From CAUJIW01 sp963205175 (GTDB lineage: Bacteria; Pseudomonadota; Alphaproteobacteria; Sphingomonadales; Sphingomonadaceae): a DNA stretch of 64,000 nt. Shown here one piece after another: positions 55,784-64,000 of the stretch; position 1 is the stretch's first letter, and every line of letters begins with the position of its first letter. Under the pieces are notes generated by a model. The model did not search any database, had not been told where the DNA came from, and saw only the letters and a program-made list of their open reading frames with translations. The stretch lies in the NCBI GenBank assembly GCA_041060555.1, contig JBEUDS010000003.1. One strand, 5' to 3'. A program made the position numbers and the translations under genes.

Positions 55784-56194
55784 TCAGGCGCGGTGGATGT
55801 TCTTGAACACCCGGCGGCTGAACAGCCAGCGGCCGTCCTGCTTCACCAGTTCGTCGTTGTAGACGCCGCGATCGCGCTTGGTGACGCCCTCCTGGTCATA
55901 GACCTCCGAGGTGTAGGAACGCGCGGTGGCGCGGTCGCCCTCGACGATGATCTCGCCCGGTGTGGCGACGAAGATGATGCCCGGATAATGCTTCATCGCC
56001 TCGATCCACATGGCGACGATGGCGGCCTTGCCCTTGACCTCGCCGAACTGGGGATAGTCCGGCATCGACCACACCGAGTCTTCCGCCCAGCAGGCACCCC
56101 AGGCCTCGGCATCGACACGGCAGACGGCATCGGCGTAGGTTTCAAGCAGTTCGCGGATGGCGAGACGGTCTTCGATCGGCCCGGAATAGCTCAT
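55784..56194 (-). CDS. nuclear transport factor 2 family protein (SnoaL-like)
   Basis: This 136-residue protein has the NTF2-like alpha+beta cone fold, seen in a helix-rich start (PIEDRLAIRELLETYADAVCRVDAEAWGACWAEDSVW) followed by a beta sheet (GEIIVEGDRATARSYTSEV and RDRGVYNDELVKQDGRWLFSRRVFKNI). The family includes polyketide cyclases, hydratases and simple binding proteins, so function is open. The ATG at 56194 follows AAGGAC; upstream residues in the same frame are not family-like. It is convergent with the flippase gene and divergent from frmA. Confidence 0.85.
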   Translation of the reverse strand: MSYSGPIEDRLAIRELLETYADAVCRVDAEAWGACWAEDSVWSMPDYPQFGEVKGKAAIVAMWIEAMKHYPGIIFVATPGEIIVEGDRATARSYTSEVYDQEGVTKRDRGVYNDELVKQDGRWLFSRRVFKNIHRA

Positions 56195-56404
56195 GGCGTG
56201 TCCTTCCCCAGGATGGTCTGATATCGGCACGCGATGCGCGCCCTTGTTGGACGCCAAGTTAGCCACAGCCGGGTCGGCCCGCGCGCCTGCGCTTATGGAT
56301 AGATCGCTGCCTGGACCTTGTCACAGGCTGGCGATAAGACGGTGACAATAGTTTCATTGGTTACGGCTTTTGCCGTGACGGTGCTCGAAAGGACCCAGTT
56401 CGCC

Positions 56405-57517
<1,113 letters not shown>

Positions 57518-57588
57518 AGCGGTCAGGGTGGCGTCGGGGCGGGCCGGGGGGAAGATGTGGATTTTACAGAATTGCGATGCGAGATCGC

Positions 57589-57617
57589 TTGACAGGGCAG
57601 GGCTCACCCCATAGGAA
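57589..57617 (+). promoter_or_regulatory. candidate sigma-70 promoter of tRNA-Asp
   Basis: TTGACA and TAGGAA are spaced by 17 bases, ending 13 bases before the mature tRNA 5' end. The position and match fit a stable-RNA promoter. Confidence 0.6.
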
Positions 57618-57630
57618 GCACCCCTGTCGC

Positions 57631-57707
57631 GCGGGTGTAGCTCAGTCGGTTAGAGTGCCGGCCTGTCACGCCGGAGGTCGCGGGTTCGAGCCCCGTCACT
57701 CGCGCCA
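57631..57707 (+). tRNA. tRNA-Asp (anticodon GUC)
   Basis: The acceptor arm pairs GCGGGTG with CACTCGC with one G-U, followed by discriminator G and encoded CCA at 57705-57707. The anticodon stem CCGGC/GCCGG holds loop CTGTCAC with anticodon GTC, and the T-loop GTTCGAGCC is standard. Confidence 0.98.
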
Positions 57708-57732
57708 CTTTCCCTTCAGGAAAGGGTAAAGC

Positions 57733-57759
57733 AAGCCACCGCAAGGTGGCTTTCTTTTT
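57733..57759 (+). terminator. intrinsic terminator of tRNA-Asp
   Basis: An 8-bp stem (AAGCCACC / GGTGGCTT, loop GCAA) is followed by a T-rich tract ending at 57759. It starts 26 bases after the tRNA 3' end. Confidence 0.9.
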
Positions 57760-57791
57760 GCCGGACCGGTCGGGGCGACAGTGCCGCCGCC

Positions 57792-59210
57792 ATGTGCTAT
57801 CCCACTTTCATGTTTGCTGTTGTGCACTCCTTACGGACGTCGCGGACCGGGCGTTCGGCCGCCATGGCCATCGCGGTCATCGCGCTGGCTGCCTGCCAGC
57901 CTTCCCAGCCGTCATCCGTACCCGACATGCTGGTGGACAGCAGGCCGGTGCAGGCCGTGCCGACGCCGGCGGTGGTGGCGCGGGTTGACCGCAATCTTGG
58001 CGATCTGCTGGCGGCGATCACCGAGAGTGCAGCCCATGGCCTCAATCCGGCGGACTATCAGCCGGAACGCCTCAGGGCACTGGCGGGCACCGCCGCGGGC
58101 ACGTTGCTGACGCGGGAAATGGCGCTGCGGCTGGCGCGTGATCTGGCGCATGGCCGGGTGTCGGCCGGGCGGGTCGATTCGGCGTGGCACATCCGCGACT
58201 CCGATCCCGATCCGACATCAGCCGTGGACGCTGCCCTGCACGCGCAAACCCTGGCGATGACGCTGGCGGGATTGGCGCCGGCCGCCGCTGAATACCAGCT
58301 TCTGACGACCGAAATGCGCAGCCTTGGCGCCGGTAACGCCATCGTGTCGGCCGATCCGGCCCGCCAGCGGCGTCTTGAAAGCCTGCGCGCGACCCTGGAA
58401 CGCTGGCGCTGGTTGCCGCGAACCCTGCCGGCGCACCGGCTGTGGGTCAATCTGCCGGAATACCGGCTGTTCCTGTGGCGGGGTGGCGCTGCGGTGCGTG
58501 CCCACGATGTGATCATTGGCAAGGTCGCGCACCCGACGCCCTCCTTCCGTGTCGACGTTACGGGCGTGGTGTTCAATCCGTGGTGGGATCCGCCGCGCCG
58601 GCTGGTCAGCGAGTCCGTCATTCCGGCGCTGCGTCGCGGCCAGGGCGCCAGGCTGGATTACAGGCTCTATCGCGACGGCCTGCCGGTGCCGTTGACGACG
58701 CTGGGCTGGAAGAGCCTGTCGTCACTGCCCAGCGGGTATCGCCTGCGGCAGGCGCCCGGGCCCAGCAACGCGCTGGGCCAGGTCAAGCTGCGGATGTACA
58801 ACACCTATGACATCTATCTTCACGACACCCCGAACAAGGAACTGTTCGATCAGCCGAAACGGGCGCTGAGCAACGGGTGCATCCGCACCCGCGATGCCCT
58901 CGGTCTTGCCCGGGCGCTGGTCGCCGGCACGGCGGGGTGGGACGCGGCGCGGGTTGCCACCGCGCTGGAGACCCGGCGGGAAACGACGGTTGGACTCGGT
59001 CAGCCGCTGCCGGCCTTCCTCGTCTACATGACGGCAGTGGTGCGCGATGGCGCCGTGATCACGCTGGACGACGTCTACGGCCGGGATGCCGGGGTAGTGG
59101 CGGCGCTCGATACGCCGCGCGACGCACGGGCCGATCTCGACGCGCCTGTCGCGGCGACAGCGGCGACCGGGGCCGCTGATGACGATGGCGCGTCACGCTG
59201 CGCGGTCTGA
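57792..59210 (+). CDS. L,D-transpeptidase family lipoprotein (YcbB-like catalytic domain)
   Basis: L,D-transpeptidases form 3-3 peptidoglycan cross-links or attach proteins to the wall. The 472-residue protein has a lipoprotein-type signal ending ALAAC with the cysteine at residue 35, an N-terminal region with helical repeats (GLNPADYQPERLRALAG), and a YkuD catalytic domain with HDTP (His344) and the SNGCIRT nucleophile motif (Cys363). The order resembles the YcbB group, though without a visible peptidoglycan-binding domain in canonical form. In-frame ATG codons at residues 7 and 25 are alternative starts. It converges on a second, unrelated-type L,D-transpeptidase gene 20 bases away. Confidence 0.85.
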   Translation: MCYPTFMFAVVHSLRTSRTGRSAAMAIAVIALAACQPSQPSSVPDMLVDSRPVQAVPTPAVVARVDRNLGDLLAAITESAAHGLNPADYQPERLRALAGTAAGTLLTREMALRLARDLAHGRVSAGRVDSAWHIRDSDPDPTSAVDAALHAQTLAMTLAGLAPAAAEYQLLTTEMRSLGAGNAIVSADPARQRRLESLRATLERWRWLPRTLPAHRLWVNLPEYRLFLWRGGAAVRAHDVIIGKVAHPTPSFRVDVTGVVFNPWWDPPRRLVSESVIPALRRGQGARLDYRLYRDGLPVPLTTLGWKSLSSLPSGYRLRQAPGPSNALGQVKLRMYNTYDIYLHDTPNKELFDQPKRALSNGCIRTRDALGLARALVAGTAGWDAARVATALETRRETTVGLGQPLPAFLVYMTAVVRDGAVITLDDVYGRDAGVVAALDTPRDARADLDAPVAATAATGAADDDGASRCAV

Positions 59211-59230
59211 CCTCTGGCGGGTGACGGCGA

Positions 59231-59866
59231 TCAGACCTTGGCTGCGTAAAGCAGCCGGCCGTTGCCAAAATTGTCGAGAAAGTAGGCCAGCTCCTGCGGG
59301 TTGACGGCGAAGCAGCCCTGGCTGCGGCCGATCTTGCCGTGCTGGCGCACCAGGTCTTTCGATACATACCAGGCCGAATGCAGCACGATGGCGCGGGCCT
59401 CGGCGTTGTCATTGGTCGGGTCGACGCCATGGAGGCGCATCGAGGGGCCGTGCTGGCCGACATAGCGGGCGCCGGTGATGTAGGCGCCATCCGACGAGGC
59501 GTTGGATCCTGGTGTATTGGAGAAGCGTTGCAACAGCCCGGTATGCGCGGGGTCCGAACCACGCCCGTGAGACACCAGGTGCGTGCTCACGTCACCGCTG
59601 TGCATGTCCAGCACATGAAAGCGCGGCTCGCTGGAGTGTCTGGAGAAATCGACGATTCCAATGAGATCGCTTGCCTTGATGCGCGGTTTCAGCTCATGGA
59701 ACCGCTCCAGGGCAGCGTCCAGCAGCGGCCGTCGGATCACGCGTTTCGGGTCATGCCGGCTGATTGTCGCGGGTGCCGTGAAGGCCCGGCCGACAGAGGG
59801 GCGGGCAGCGGCGGTGGCGGCAATCGCCAGGGGAACGGAACGCAGCAGGGATCGGCGAGAGATCAT
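59231..59866 (-). CDS. murein L,D-transpeptidase catalytic domain family protein (YkuD_2 type)
   Basis: This 211-residue protein belongs to the second YkuD-type family, with the blocks LIGIVDFSRHSSEPRFHVLDMHSGDV, SSDGAYITGARYVGQHGPSMRLHGVD, AIVLHSAWYVS (conserved His) and GRSQGCFAVN (catalytic Cys). The N-terminus has SRRSLLRSVPLAIAATAAA, a Tat-like twin-arginine signal rather than a Sec one. The ATG at 59866 starts that signal; upstream in-frame residues are unlikely. It converges on the YcbB-like L,D-transpeptidase gene, so the two act in the same compartment without sharing a promoter. Confidence 0.88.
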   Translation of the reverse strand: MISRRSLLRSVPLAIAATAAARPSVGRAFTAPATISRHDPKRVIRRPLLDAALERFHELKPRIKASDLIGIVDFSRHSSEPRFHVLDMHSGDVSTHLVSHGRGSDPAHTGLLQRFSNTPGSNASSDGAYITGARYVGQHGPSMRLHGVDPTNDNAEARAIVLHSAWYVSKDLVRQHGKIGRSQGCFAVNPQELAYFLDNFGNGRLLYAAKV

Positions 59867-60004
59867 GGCGGGTCCATCGGTTCGCGCGCTGTACCAGCGC
59901 GGCATGGCACACATTCCCCCTCAAGATAGGAAGTGCCGGCGATAGTAAAAGACCCGAGGCGGGTGCTGCAAGATGTCGCGGCCGGGGACGAGGGCGGCGC
60001 GGCG

Positions 60005-60307
60005 TCAGCCGTTCAGGGCGTCAAAGCGGTCAAATTCATGGGCGATGCTGAACTCGACCAGGCGTTCGTAGAGGTCTTCCACCAGGGCGGCGGGCAGGTT
60101 GAGCCGTTTGGCCTCGGCGACGGCGTTGGCGATCACCGCGGCCTTGCGGACCTCGTCGCGAACCAGGGCGCGGGCCGGTTTGATGCGGGCGGCGGCCTCG
60201 ATGAAGTCGAGCCGGCGGCGCAGCAGCGCCACCAGTTCGCGGTCGATGTCGTCGATGGCCGCCCGAACCTCGGCCATGGATGTCACGCTAGCCGGATCAA
60301 CGCTCAC
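60005..60307 (-). CDS. chorismate mutase (AroQ type)
   Basis: Chorismate mutase converts chorismate to prephenate for phenylalanine and tyrosine. The 100-residue all-helical protein has the AroQ pattern: VRAAIDDIDRELVALLRRRLDFIEAAARIK in helix 1, RDEVRKAAVIANAVAEAKRLNLPAAL in helix 2 and VEDLYERLVEFSIAHEF in helix 3. The catalytic Arg and Lys of the first helix are visible. The GTG at 60307 overlaps the DUF2842 gene by 11 bases; an ATG later in the frame would give a shorter protein. It ends the coupled run that starts at the cyclo-ligase gene. Confidence 0.88.
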   Translation of the reverse strand: MSVDPASVTSMAEVRAAIDDIDRELVALLRRRLDFIEAAARIKPARALVRDEVRKAAVIANAVAEAKRLNLPAALVEDLYERLVEFSIAHEFDRFDALNG

Positions 60308-60518
60308 GACGTACCCACCATTTTCCTGTTTCCATCCACACCAAGACCGGCCGGGCGGCGAAAATCCAGGCGATGCCGGCCACGGCGTAGAGCAGCAGCC
60401 GCGCGGCCTCCGGCAAACCCTGCATGGCACCGATGACGCTGGCCGCGACCAGGACGTAGGTGAGCAGGCCGCCGACCAGCAGCAGCATGCCCGCGAGCTT
60501 GCGTGTCTTGATCGTCAT
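60297..60518 (-). CDS. DUF2842 small membrane protein
   Basis: This 73-residue protein has two hydrophobic segments (LAGMLLLVGGLLTYVLVAASVIGAM and LLLYAVAGIAWIFAARPVLVWM) and a basic N-terminus (TIKTRKL), matching DUF2842, a family of small alphaproteobacterial inner-membrane proteins of unknown role. The start ATG overlaps the Nudix stop by four bases (ATGA) and its 3' end overlaps the chorismate mutase by 11 bases, so it is translated in series with both. Confidence 0.85.
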   Translation of the reverse strand: MTIKTRKLAGMLLLVGGLLTYVLVAASVIGAMQGLPEAARLLLYAVAGIAWIFAARPVLVWMETGKWWVRRER

Positions 60519-60997
60519 CCTTCTGGTGTCCCCGTACCGGCGGCCCCGGCGCGCGCGAGAGCCTGATCGATCACGGCGCGGGTCTTGGACCATAGATCGA
60601 GCATGGTCAACTCCTCGGGGGTGAACCAGCGCGCATCGGCCGCGTCGTCACCGGCCACCGGCTCGCCGGCCGCCGCCGTGCCCCGGAAGTCGATGAGCGT
60701 GTAGTGGCGCCGGACTCGCCCCGCGTCATCCGGCTCGATCATGTCGATGACGTCGAGCAGATCGTGCAGTGTCACCTCAAGCCCGGTTTCCTCGCGTACC
60801 TCGCGGATGCCCGCCTCGCGCACGGTCTCGCCGATCTGCTGCATCCCGCCCGGCAGGCTCCATTGGCCGGCACGCGGCGGCTTGGCGCGGCGGATCAGCA
60901 GCACCTGGCCGTCGCGGATGACAACGACACCGACGCCCACCAGCGGATGGGCGGTATAGAGGCGCGGATCGGCCGCCGCGGAGAGCTCATCGGTCAA
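60515..60997 (-). CDS. NUDIX hydrolase
   Basis: This 160-residue protein has a Nudix box (GGMQQIGETVREAGIREVREETGLEV, carrying the GX5EX7REUXEEXGU pattern) in the ADP-ribose-pyrophosphatase-like arrangement, starting PLVGVGVVVIRDGQVLLIRRAKPPRAGQWSLPGG. It hydrolyses some nucleoside diphosphate linked to another moiety; the substrate cannot be read. It overlaps the cyclo-ligase gene by 11 bases and the DUF2842 gene by four, showing tight coupling. Confidence 0.92.
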   Translation of the reverse strand: MTDELSAAADPRLYTAHPLVGVGVVVIRDGQVLLIRRAKPPRAGQWSLPGGMQQIGETVREAGIREVREETGLEVTLHDLLDVIDMIEPDDAGRVRRHYTLIDFRGTAAAGEPVAGDDAADARWFTPEELTMLDLWSKTRAVIDQALARAGAAGTGTPEG

Positions 60998-61688
60998 GGG
61001 TGTTGTCCTCGTTGTCGGGGCGCGCGGTGTCAGGGCGGCAGCCGATCCAGCATGTCGGCGTCAGCACGGCATCGAGCGGCTGATCGTGCGGCTCGGCCGG
61101 GATCGGGGTGATCTGGGCGTCGTAGGCCAGACCGAGCGCCAGCACCGGCCCTGTCGCGCGCAAGGACGCCAGCGTGCGATCGTAGTAGCCGCCGCCCTGG
61201 CCAAGGCGGTGACCGGCGGTGTCGGCGCCCACCAGCGGCACCAGCAGCACGGCGGGTCGGACGACCGGCAGGCTCGGGTCAGGCTCCGCGATGTCGTGGG
61301 GGCCAGGGATCAGCCGGGCGGGGTCGTCGAGGCGGTGGAAGGCCAGCGCCTGATCCGGCCTGGTGATGCGGGGCAGGGCGATGCTGTGGCCATGATCGCG
61401 CAAAACCGCCTCGATCGGCGCGGGATCAAGCTCGCTCGCCACGGCGCGGTAGCTGGCGATGATGGTGGGCGCGGCGGGCAGATGCGCCAGCAGTCGGGTG
61501 GCCATGTCGCCGGTGATGCGCTGTCGCGTGACGGCGGGCAGGGCTGTAAACGCGGCATGGGCCTCTCGCCGTGCCGCCCGCAGTGACGCGCGCAGCGATG
61601 ACTTGCCGGCTCGCGCGGCGGTGTCGGGCTGGCCGATGTCCGGCGGGCCGATGTCCGGCGGGCCGTCAGGGGGGGGCGTGTCAGGCAT
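60987..61688 (-). CDS. 5-formyltetrahydrofolate cyclo-ligase
   Basis: This enzyme converts 5-formyl-THF to 5,10-methenyl-THF with ATP, returning stored folate to the pool. The 233-residue protein has the SLRASLRAARREAHAAF start, IASYRAVASELDPAPIEAVL, and the diagnostic GQGGGYYDRTLASL motif near the middle of the C-terminal half. Its N-terminus carries a short proline-rich repeat (PPDIG). The ATG at 61688 avoids an overlap with the 6S RNA upstream. Location next to 6S RNA and zapA is the conserved proteobacterial arrangement (ygfA/fau). Confidence 0.94.
   Translation of the reverse strand: MPDTPPPDGPPDIGPPDIGQPDTAARAGKSSLRASLRAARREAHAAFTALPAVTRQRITGDMATRLLAHLPAAPTIIASYRAVASELDPAPIEAVLRDHGHSIALPRITRPDQALAFHRLDDPARLIPGPHDIAEPDPSLPVVRPAVLLVPLVGADTAGHRLGQGGGYYDRTLASLRATGPVLALGLAYDAQITPIPAEPHDQPLDAVLTPTCWIGCRPDTARPDNEDNTLDR
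61631..61665 (-). repeat. 15-bp in-frame tandem repeat in the cyclo-ligase gene
   Basis: Two perfect 15-bp copies and a partial third encode a PPDIG-type peptide repeat near the N-terminus. Because the unit is a multiple of three, copy-number change would not shift the frame. Confidence 0.8.
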
Positions 61689-61714
61689 GGCGGGGTGGCG
61701 GGACCGCATGGGTC

Positions 61715-61860
61715 GGTGGCTGGAAGATCCTCTGACGCCCAAACGTCAGGTGGGCGCCGTATAAGTCAAGCCAGGACTTGCTCAGGGACAGCTCCCATAG
61801 GATGTTAATATCGCCTCAGGGATGTTCGCGACGCTCGTATCCTGCAGTACCCGCCGACGT
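61715..61860 (-). ncRNA. ssrS: 6S RNA
   Basis: 6S RNA mimics an open promoter and binds housekeeping RNA polymerase. On the minus strand between zapA and the cyclo-ligase gene, the segment contains CCCUGAGGCGAUAUU (61807-61821), nearly matching the E. coli 6S sequence CCCUGAGCCGAUAUU, then a second CCCUGAGC, and GGCGCCCACCUG (61747-61758), common in alphaproteobacterial 6S RNAs. The genomic setting, zapA then 6S then the cyclo-ligase gene, is the conserved one. The exact ends are estimates. Confidence 0.85.
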
Positions 61861-61865
61861 CCTAT

Positions 61866-62183
61866 TTAGGCGCTGATGGGCAAAGGCTCAAGGCCATCGG
61901 CCAGAGCGTCGAGTCGGGCTGCGGCCGAGGCGAGCGCCTGTTCGGCGGCTGCCAGCGTCGATGGATCGCTGCCGGCCTGCTGGCGCGCTTCCGCCAGTTC
62001 GTCCGCCAGCATCAACGCCGCCATCAGCAGCAGCCGGCCCTCACCCATCTGGCCGAGCGCCGCCGTCAGCTCATCGGCCTTGCGGTTGACGATGTCGGCA
62101 AGCCGGCGGACCTGCTCCTCCTCGCCGTCGCCACAGGCGATCGGGTAATGGCGGCCGCCGACCAGGATGTTGATCTGGCCCAT
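61866..62183 (-). CDS. zapA: cell division protein ZapA
   Basis: ZapA is a small coiled-coil protein that bundles FtsZ protofilaments at the division site. The 105-residue protein begins with the conserved INILVGGRHYPIACGDGEEEQVRRLADIVN, then LLLMAALMLADELAEARQQ in the coiled coil. The ATG at 62183 follows the DUF4164 stop after 1 base, so translation is coupled. It is the last gene before the 6S RNA. Confidence 0.95.
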   Translation of the reverse strand: MGQINILVGGRHYPIACGDGEEEQVRRLADIVNRKADELTAALGQMGEGRLLLMAALMLADELAEARQQAGSDPSTLAAAEQALASAAARLDALADGLEPLPISA

Positions 62184-62184
62184 C

Positions 62185-62544
62185 TCAGTTGCCTCCCGCC
62201 TGCTGCACCCGCGCGATCAGGCCATCGACCCGTTCCAGCGCCCCGTGGGCCGCCTGTTCCAGCTCGGCATGACGCAATTCCAGTTCGCCATAGCGCTGGA
62301 TCAGCGCGTCGTGCGCGGTGGCCATGGCGTCCAGTTCATCGAGCAGGGCGGCGATCTCGCCCGCCGGCGCCTCGGCGTCCGTTGGCGGGCCGGCAGCGGC
62401 CTGCTGGACCTGTTCGATCAGCATGTCGCGCTCGATGCGCAGCGCCGCCACCTCGGCCTCCAACGCGCGAATCCGCCCGTCGATGCGGGATTCGAGGCGC
62501 CGCATGGCGTCGTCCAGATGCTGGATGGCCGTTTGCAGGGGCAT
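62185..62544 (-). CDS. DUF4164 coiled-coil protein
   Basis: This 119-residue protein is predicted almost entirely coiled coil, with heptad-rich segments RRLESRIDGRIRALEAEVAALRIERDMLIEQVQ and LELRHAELEQAAHGALERVDGLIARVQ. DUF4164 proteins sit next to zapA in alphaproteobacteria and may stand in for a ZapB-like FtsZ-ring partner, though this is inference. It starts at the ATG at 62544, 140 bases from the divergent tkt start. Confidence 0.85.
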   Translation of the reverse strand: MPLQTAIQHLDDAMRRLESRIDGRIRALEAEVAALRIERDMLIEQVQQAAAGPPTDAEAPAGEIAALLDELDAMATAHDALIQRYGELELRHAELEQAAHGALERVDGLIARVQQAGGN

Positions 62545-62578
62545 GGTCGGCCTTCGTTCTCAAAGAGTTGTCGCAAAA

Positions 62579-62607
62579 GCATAAGACTTTGCTTGCAGCG
62601 GCGTCAA
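62579..62607 (-). promoter_or_regulatory. candidate promoter of the DUF4164-zapA-6S run
   Basis: On the minus strand TTGACG and TTATGC are spaced by 17 bases, ending about 35 bases before the DUF4164 ATG. It overlaps no feature of the divergent tkt promoter. Confidence 0.4.
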
Positions 62608-62625
62608 CACGAGTCACGGCATAAG

Positions 62626-62653
62626 TTGACGTCGGGCGCCGCATCCCTATTGT
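62626..62653 (+). promoter_or_regulatory. candidate promoter of tkt
   Basis: TTGACG and TATTGT are spaced by 16 bases, ending 31 bases before the tkt ATG, opposite to the zapA-side promoter. Confidence 0.45.
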
Positions 62654-62684
62654 GCGCGCGATTTCAATCCAGGTAGTTCCGCCC

Positions 62685-64000
62685 ATGACCGTCACGCAGC
62701 AGCAAATGGCCAACGCGATCCGCGCCCTCAGCATGGACGCCATCGAAAAGGCCAAGTCCGGCCATCCCGGCATGCCGATGGGCATGGCCGACGTCGCCAC
62801 CGTCCTGTTCACCAGGGTGATGAAATATGATCCGGCGGCGCCGCGCTGGGCGGACCGCGACCGCTTCGTGCTGTCGGCCGGTCACGGCTCGATGCTGCTG
62901 TATTCGCTGCTGTATCTCACCGGCTACGCCAACCCGACCATCGACGAGATCAAGGCTTTCCGCCAGCTCGGCAGCCCGTGCGCCGGTCACCCGGAGTTCG
63001 GCGAGCTGGCGGGTGTCGAGACCACCACCGGGCCGCTGGGGCAGGGGCTGGCGACCTCGGTCGGCATGGCGCTGGCCGAACGGCACCTCAACGCGCTGTA
63101 CGGCGACGACCTGGTCGACCACCGCACCTATGTGATTGCCGGCGATGGCTGCCTGATGGAAGGCATCAGCCAGGAAGCCATTTCCATGGCCGGCCACTTC
63201 AAGCTCGGTCGGCTGATCGTGCTGTGGGACGACAATAACATCTCCATCGACGGGCCGATCAGCATCGCCTCCTCGGAGGACATTCCGGCCCGCTTCGCGG
63301 CGGCCGGCTGGCACGTCCAGCGGGTCGACGGCCATGATCCGGTGGCGGTGGAAGCCGCCCTGCTGGCGGCACAGGCCGATCCGCGCCCCTCGCTGATCGG
63401 CTGCAAGACCGTCATCGGCAAGGGCGCGCCCAACAAGCAGGGCAGCAAGGACACCCACGGTTCGCCGCTGGGGGCCGCCGAGATCGCCGCCACCCGCGAG
63501 AACATCGGCTGGTCCGCCGAGCCGTTCGTGGTGCCGGCCGACATCCTGGAGGCCTGGCGCGCCGCCGGTCGCCGGGGCGCGGCCGATCATGCCGCCTGGG
63601 TCCAGCGTTTCGCCGCCGCGCCCGCCGAGACCCGCGCCGAGTTCGAGCGCCGCATGGCCGGCGACCTGCCGGCGGGCCTCGATCAGGCGCTCGCCGACTA
63701 TATCGCCGGGCTGATCGAGAAGCCGCAGACGGTCGCCACCCGCAAGGCGTCCGAAATGGTGCTGGAGGCGATCAACGTCGCCGCGCCGGAAACAGTGGGC
63801 GGCTCGGCCGACCTCACCGGCTCCAACAACACCAAGACCAAGGGGCTCGCCATCCTCAACGCCGACAACTACGGCGGCCGCTATGTCCACTACGGCATCC
63901 GCGAGTTCGGCATGGCGGCGGCGATGAACGGCATGAGCCTGCATGGCGGCATCATCCCCTATGGCGGCACCTTCCTGGTGTTCACCGACTATTGCCGGCC
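62685..64000 (+). CDS. tkt: transketolase (3' end outside window)
   Basis: Transketolase transfers two-carbon units between sugar phosphates in the pentose phosphate or Calvin-type cycle, with thiamine diphosphate. The visible 438 residues begin TVTQQQMANAIRALSMDAIEKAKSGHPGMPMG and include the thiamine-binding PLGQGLATSVGMALAE and YVIAGDGCLMEGISQEAISMAGH, DDNNISIDG, and the start of the pyrimidine domain (ADLTGSNNTKTKG, GIREFGMAAAMNGM). The reading frame is intact to the right edge. It is divergent from the DUF4164-zapA-6S run. Confidence 0.97.
   Translation, partial: MTVTQQQMANAIRALSMDAIEKAKSGHPGMPMGMADVATVLFTRVMKYDPAAPRWADRDRFVLSAGHGSMLLYSLLYLTGYANPTIDEIKAFRQLGSPCAGHPEFGELAGVETTTGPLGQGLATSVGMALAERHLNALYGDDLVDHRTYVIAGDGCLMEGISQEAISMAGHFKLGRLIVLWDDNNISIDGPISIASSEDIPARFAAAGWHVQRVDGHDPVAVEAALLAAQADPRPSLIGCKTVIGKGAPNKQGSKDTHGSPLGAAEIAATRENIGWSAEPFVVPADILEAWRAAGRRGAADHAAWVQRFAAAPAETRAEFERRMAGDLPAGLDQALADYIAGLIEKPQTVATRKASEMVLEAINVAAPETVGGSADLTGSNNTKTKGLAILNADNYGGRYVHYGIREFGMAAAMNGMSLHGGIIPYGGTFLVFTDYCR

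Overview
The window is a gene-dense, GC-rich (roughly two thirds G+C) chromosomal segment of an alphaproteobacterium. The evidence is the LexA gene with GTTC-N7-GTTC type SOS boxes in its own promoter, the fabD-fabG-acpP-fabF-mltG order, a trpGDC-moaC-moeA-lexA run, carA and carB facing yqeY-dnaG-rpoD, DUF2842 and DUF4164 proteins, and a 6S RNA between zapA and the 5-formyl-THF cyclo-ligase gene. A PEP-CTERM protein is also present. I cannot name a genus from the sequence alone. I see no insertion sequence, prophage, CRISPR array or replication origin; this is mostly core chromosome with scattered accessory genes.

Layout. 1-6.2 kb: accessory or peripheral genes (end of a chemotaxis receptor, Lrp regulator divergent from a saccharopine-dehydrogenase-like enzyme, a beta-propeller phytase lipoprotein, a TetR regulator divergent from an MpaB/DUF2236 oxygenase with paired operators). 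6.2-15.7 kb: replication, ribosome and fatty-acid core (dnaB, rplI-rpsR-rpsF, a periplasmic TPR-like protein, fabD-fabG-acpP-fabF-mltG, a ribbon-helix-helix protein). 15.7-20.2 kb: purE-purK with a coupled EamA transporter, an orphan gene and a PEP-CTERM surface protein. 20.4-30.7 kb: rpoD, dnaG and yqeY divergent from carA, two small RraB-domain genes, carB and greA. 30.8-38.1 kb: rhomboid protease, a 60-residue ORF, GNAT, gltA, gltX, comEC, lexA. 38.2-48.7 kb: moeA, moaC, trpC, trpD, trpG and, beyond an inserted deacetylase and flavin monooxygenase, trpE and a PpiD-like chaperone. 48.9-52.7 kb: tpiA, secG, pyrG and a potassium channel. 52.9-59.9 kb: tRNA-Pro, an unplaced membrane protein, a flippase, an NTF2-like protein, glutathione-dependent formaldehyde dehydrogenase, tRNA-Asp and two L,D-transpeptidases of different types. 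60-64 kb: a compact run (chorismate mutase, DUF2842, Nudix, cyclo-ligase, 6S RNA, zapA, DUF4164) divergent from transketolase, which runs off the window.

The most interesting signals are regulatory or small: two RraB-domain genes translationally coupled between carA and carB; two back-to-back SOS boxes upstream of lexA; two TATC-N4-GATA operators exactly 21 bp apart in the TetR/MpaB intergenic region; tandem repeats that copy the stop codon of the preceding gene at two convergent junctions; a 7-bp inverted repeat enclosing the ribosome binding site of a 60-residue ORF; a potassium channel ending in a zinc ribbon; and contrasting low-complexity tails on ribosomal proteins S6 and L9. I found no convincing large novel gene system.
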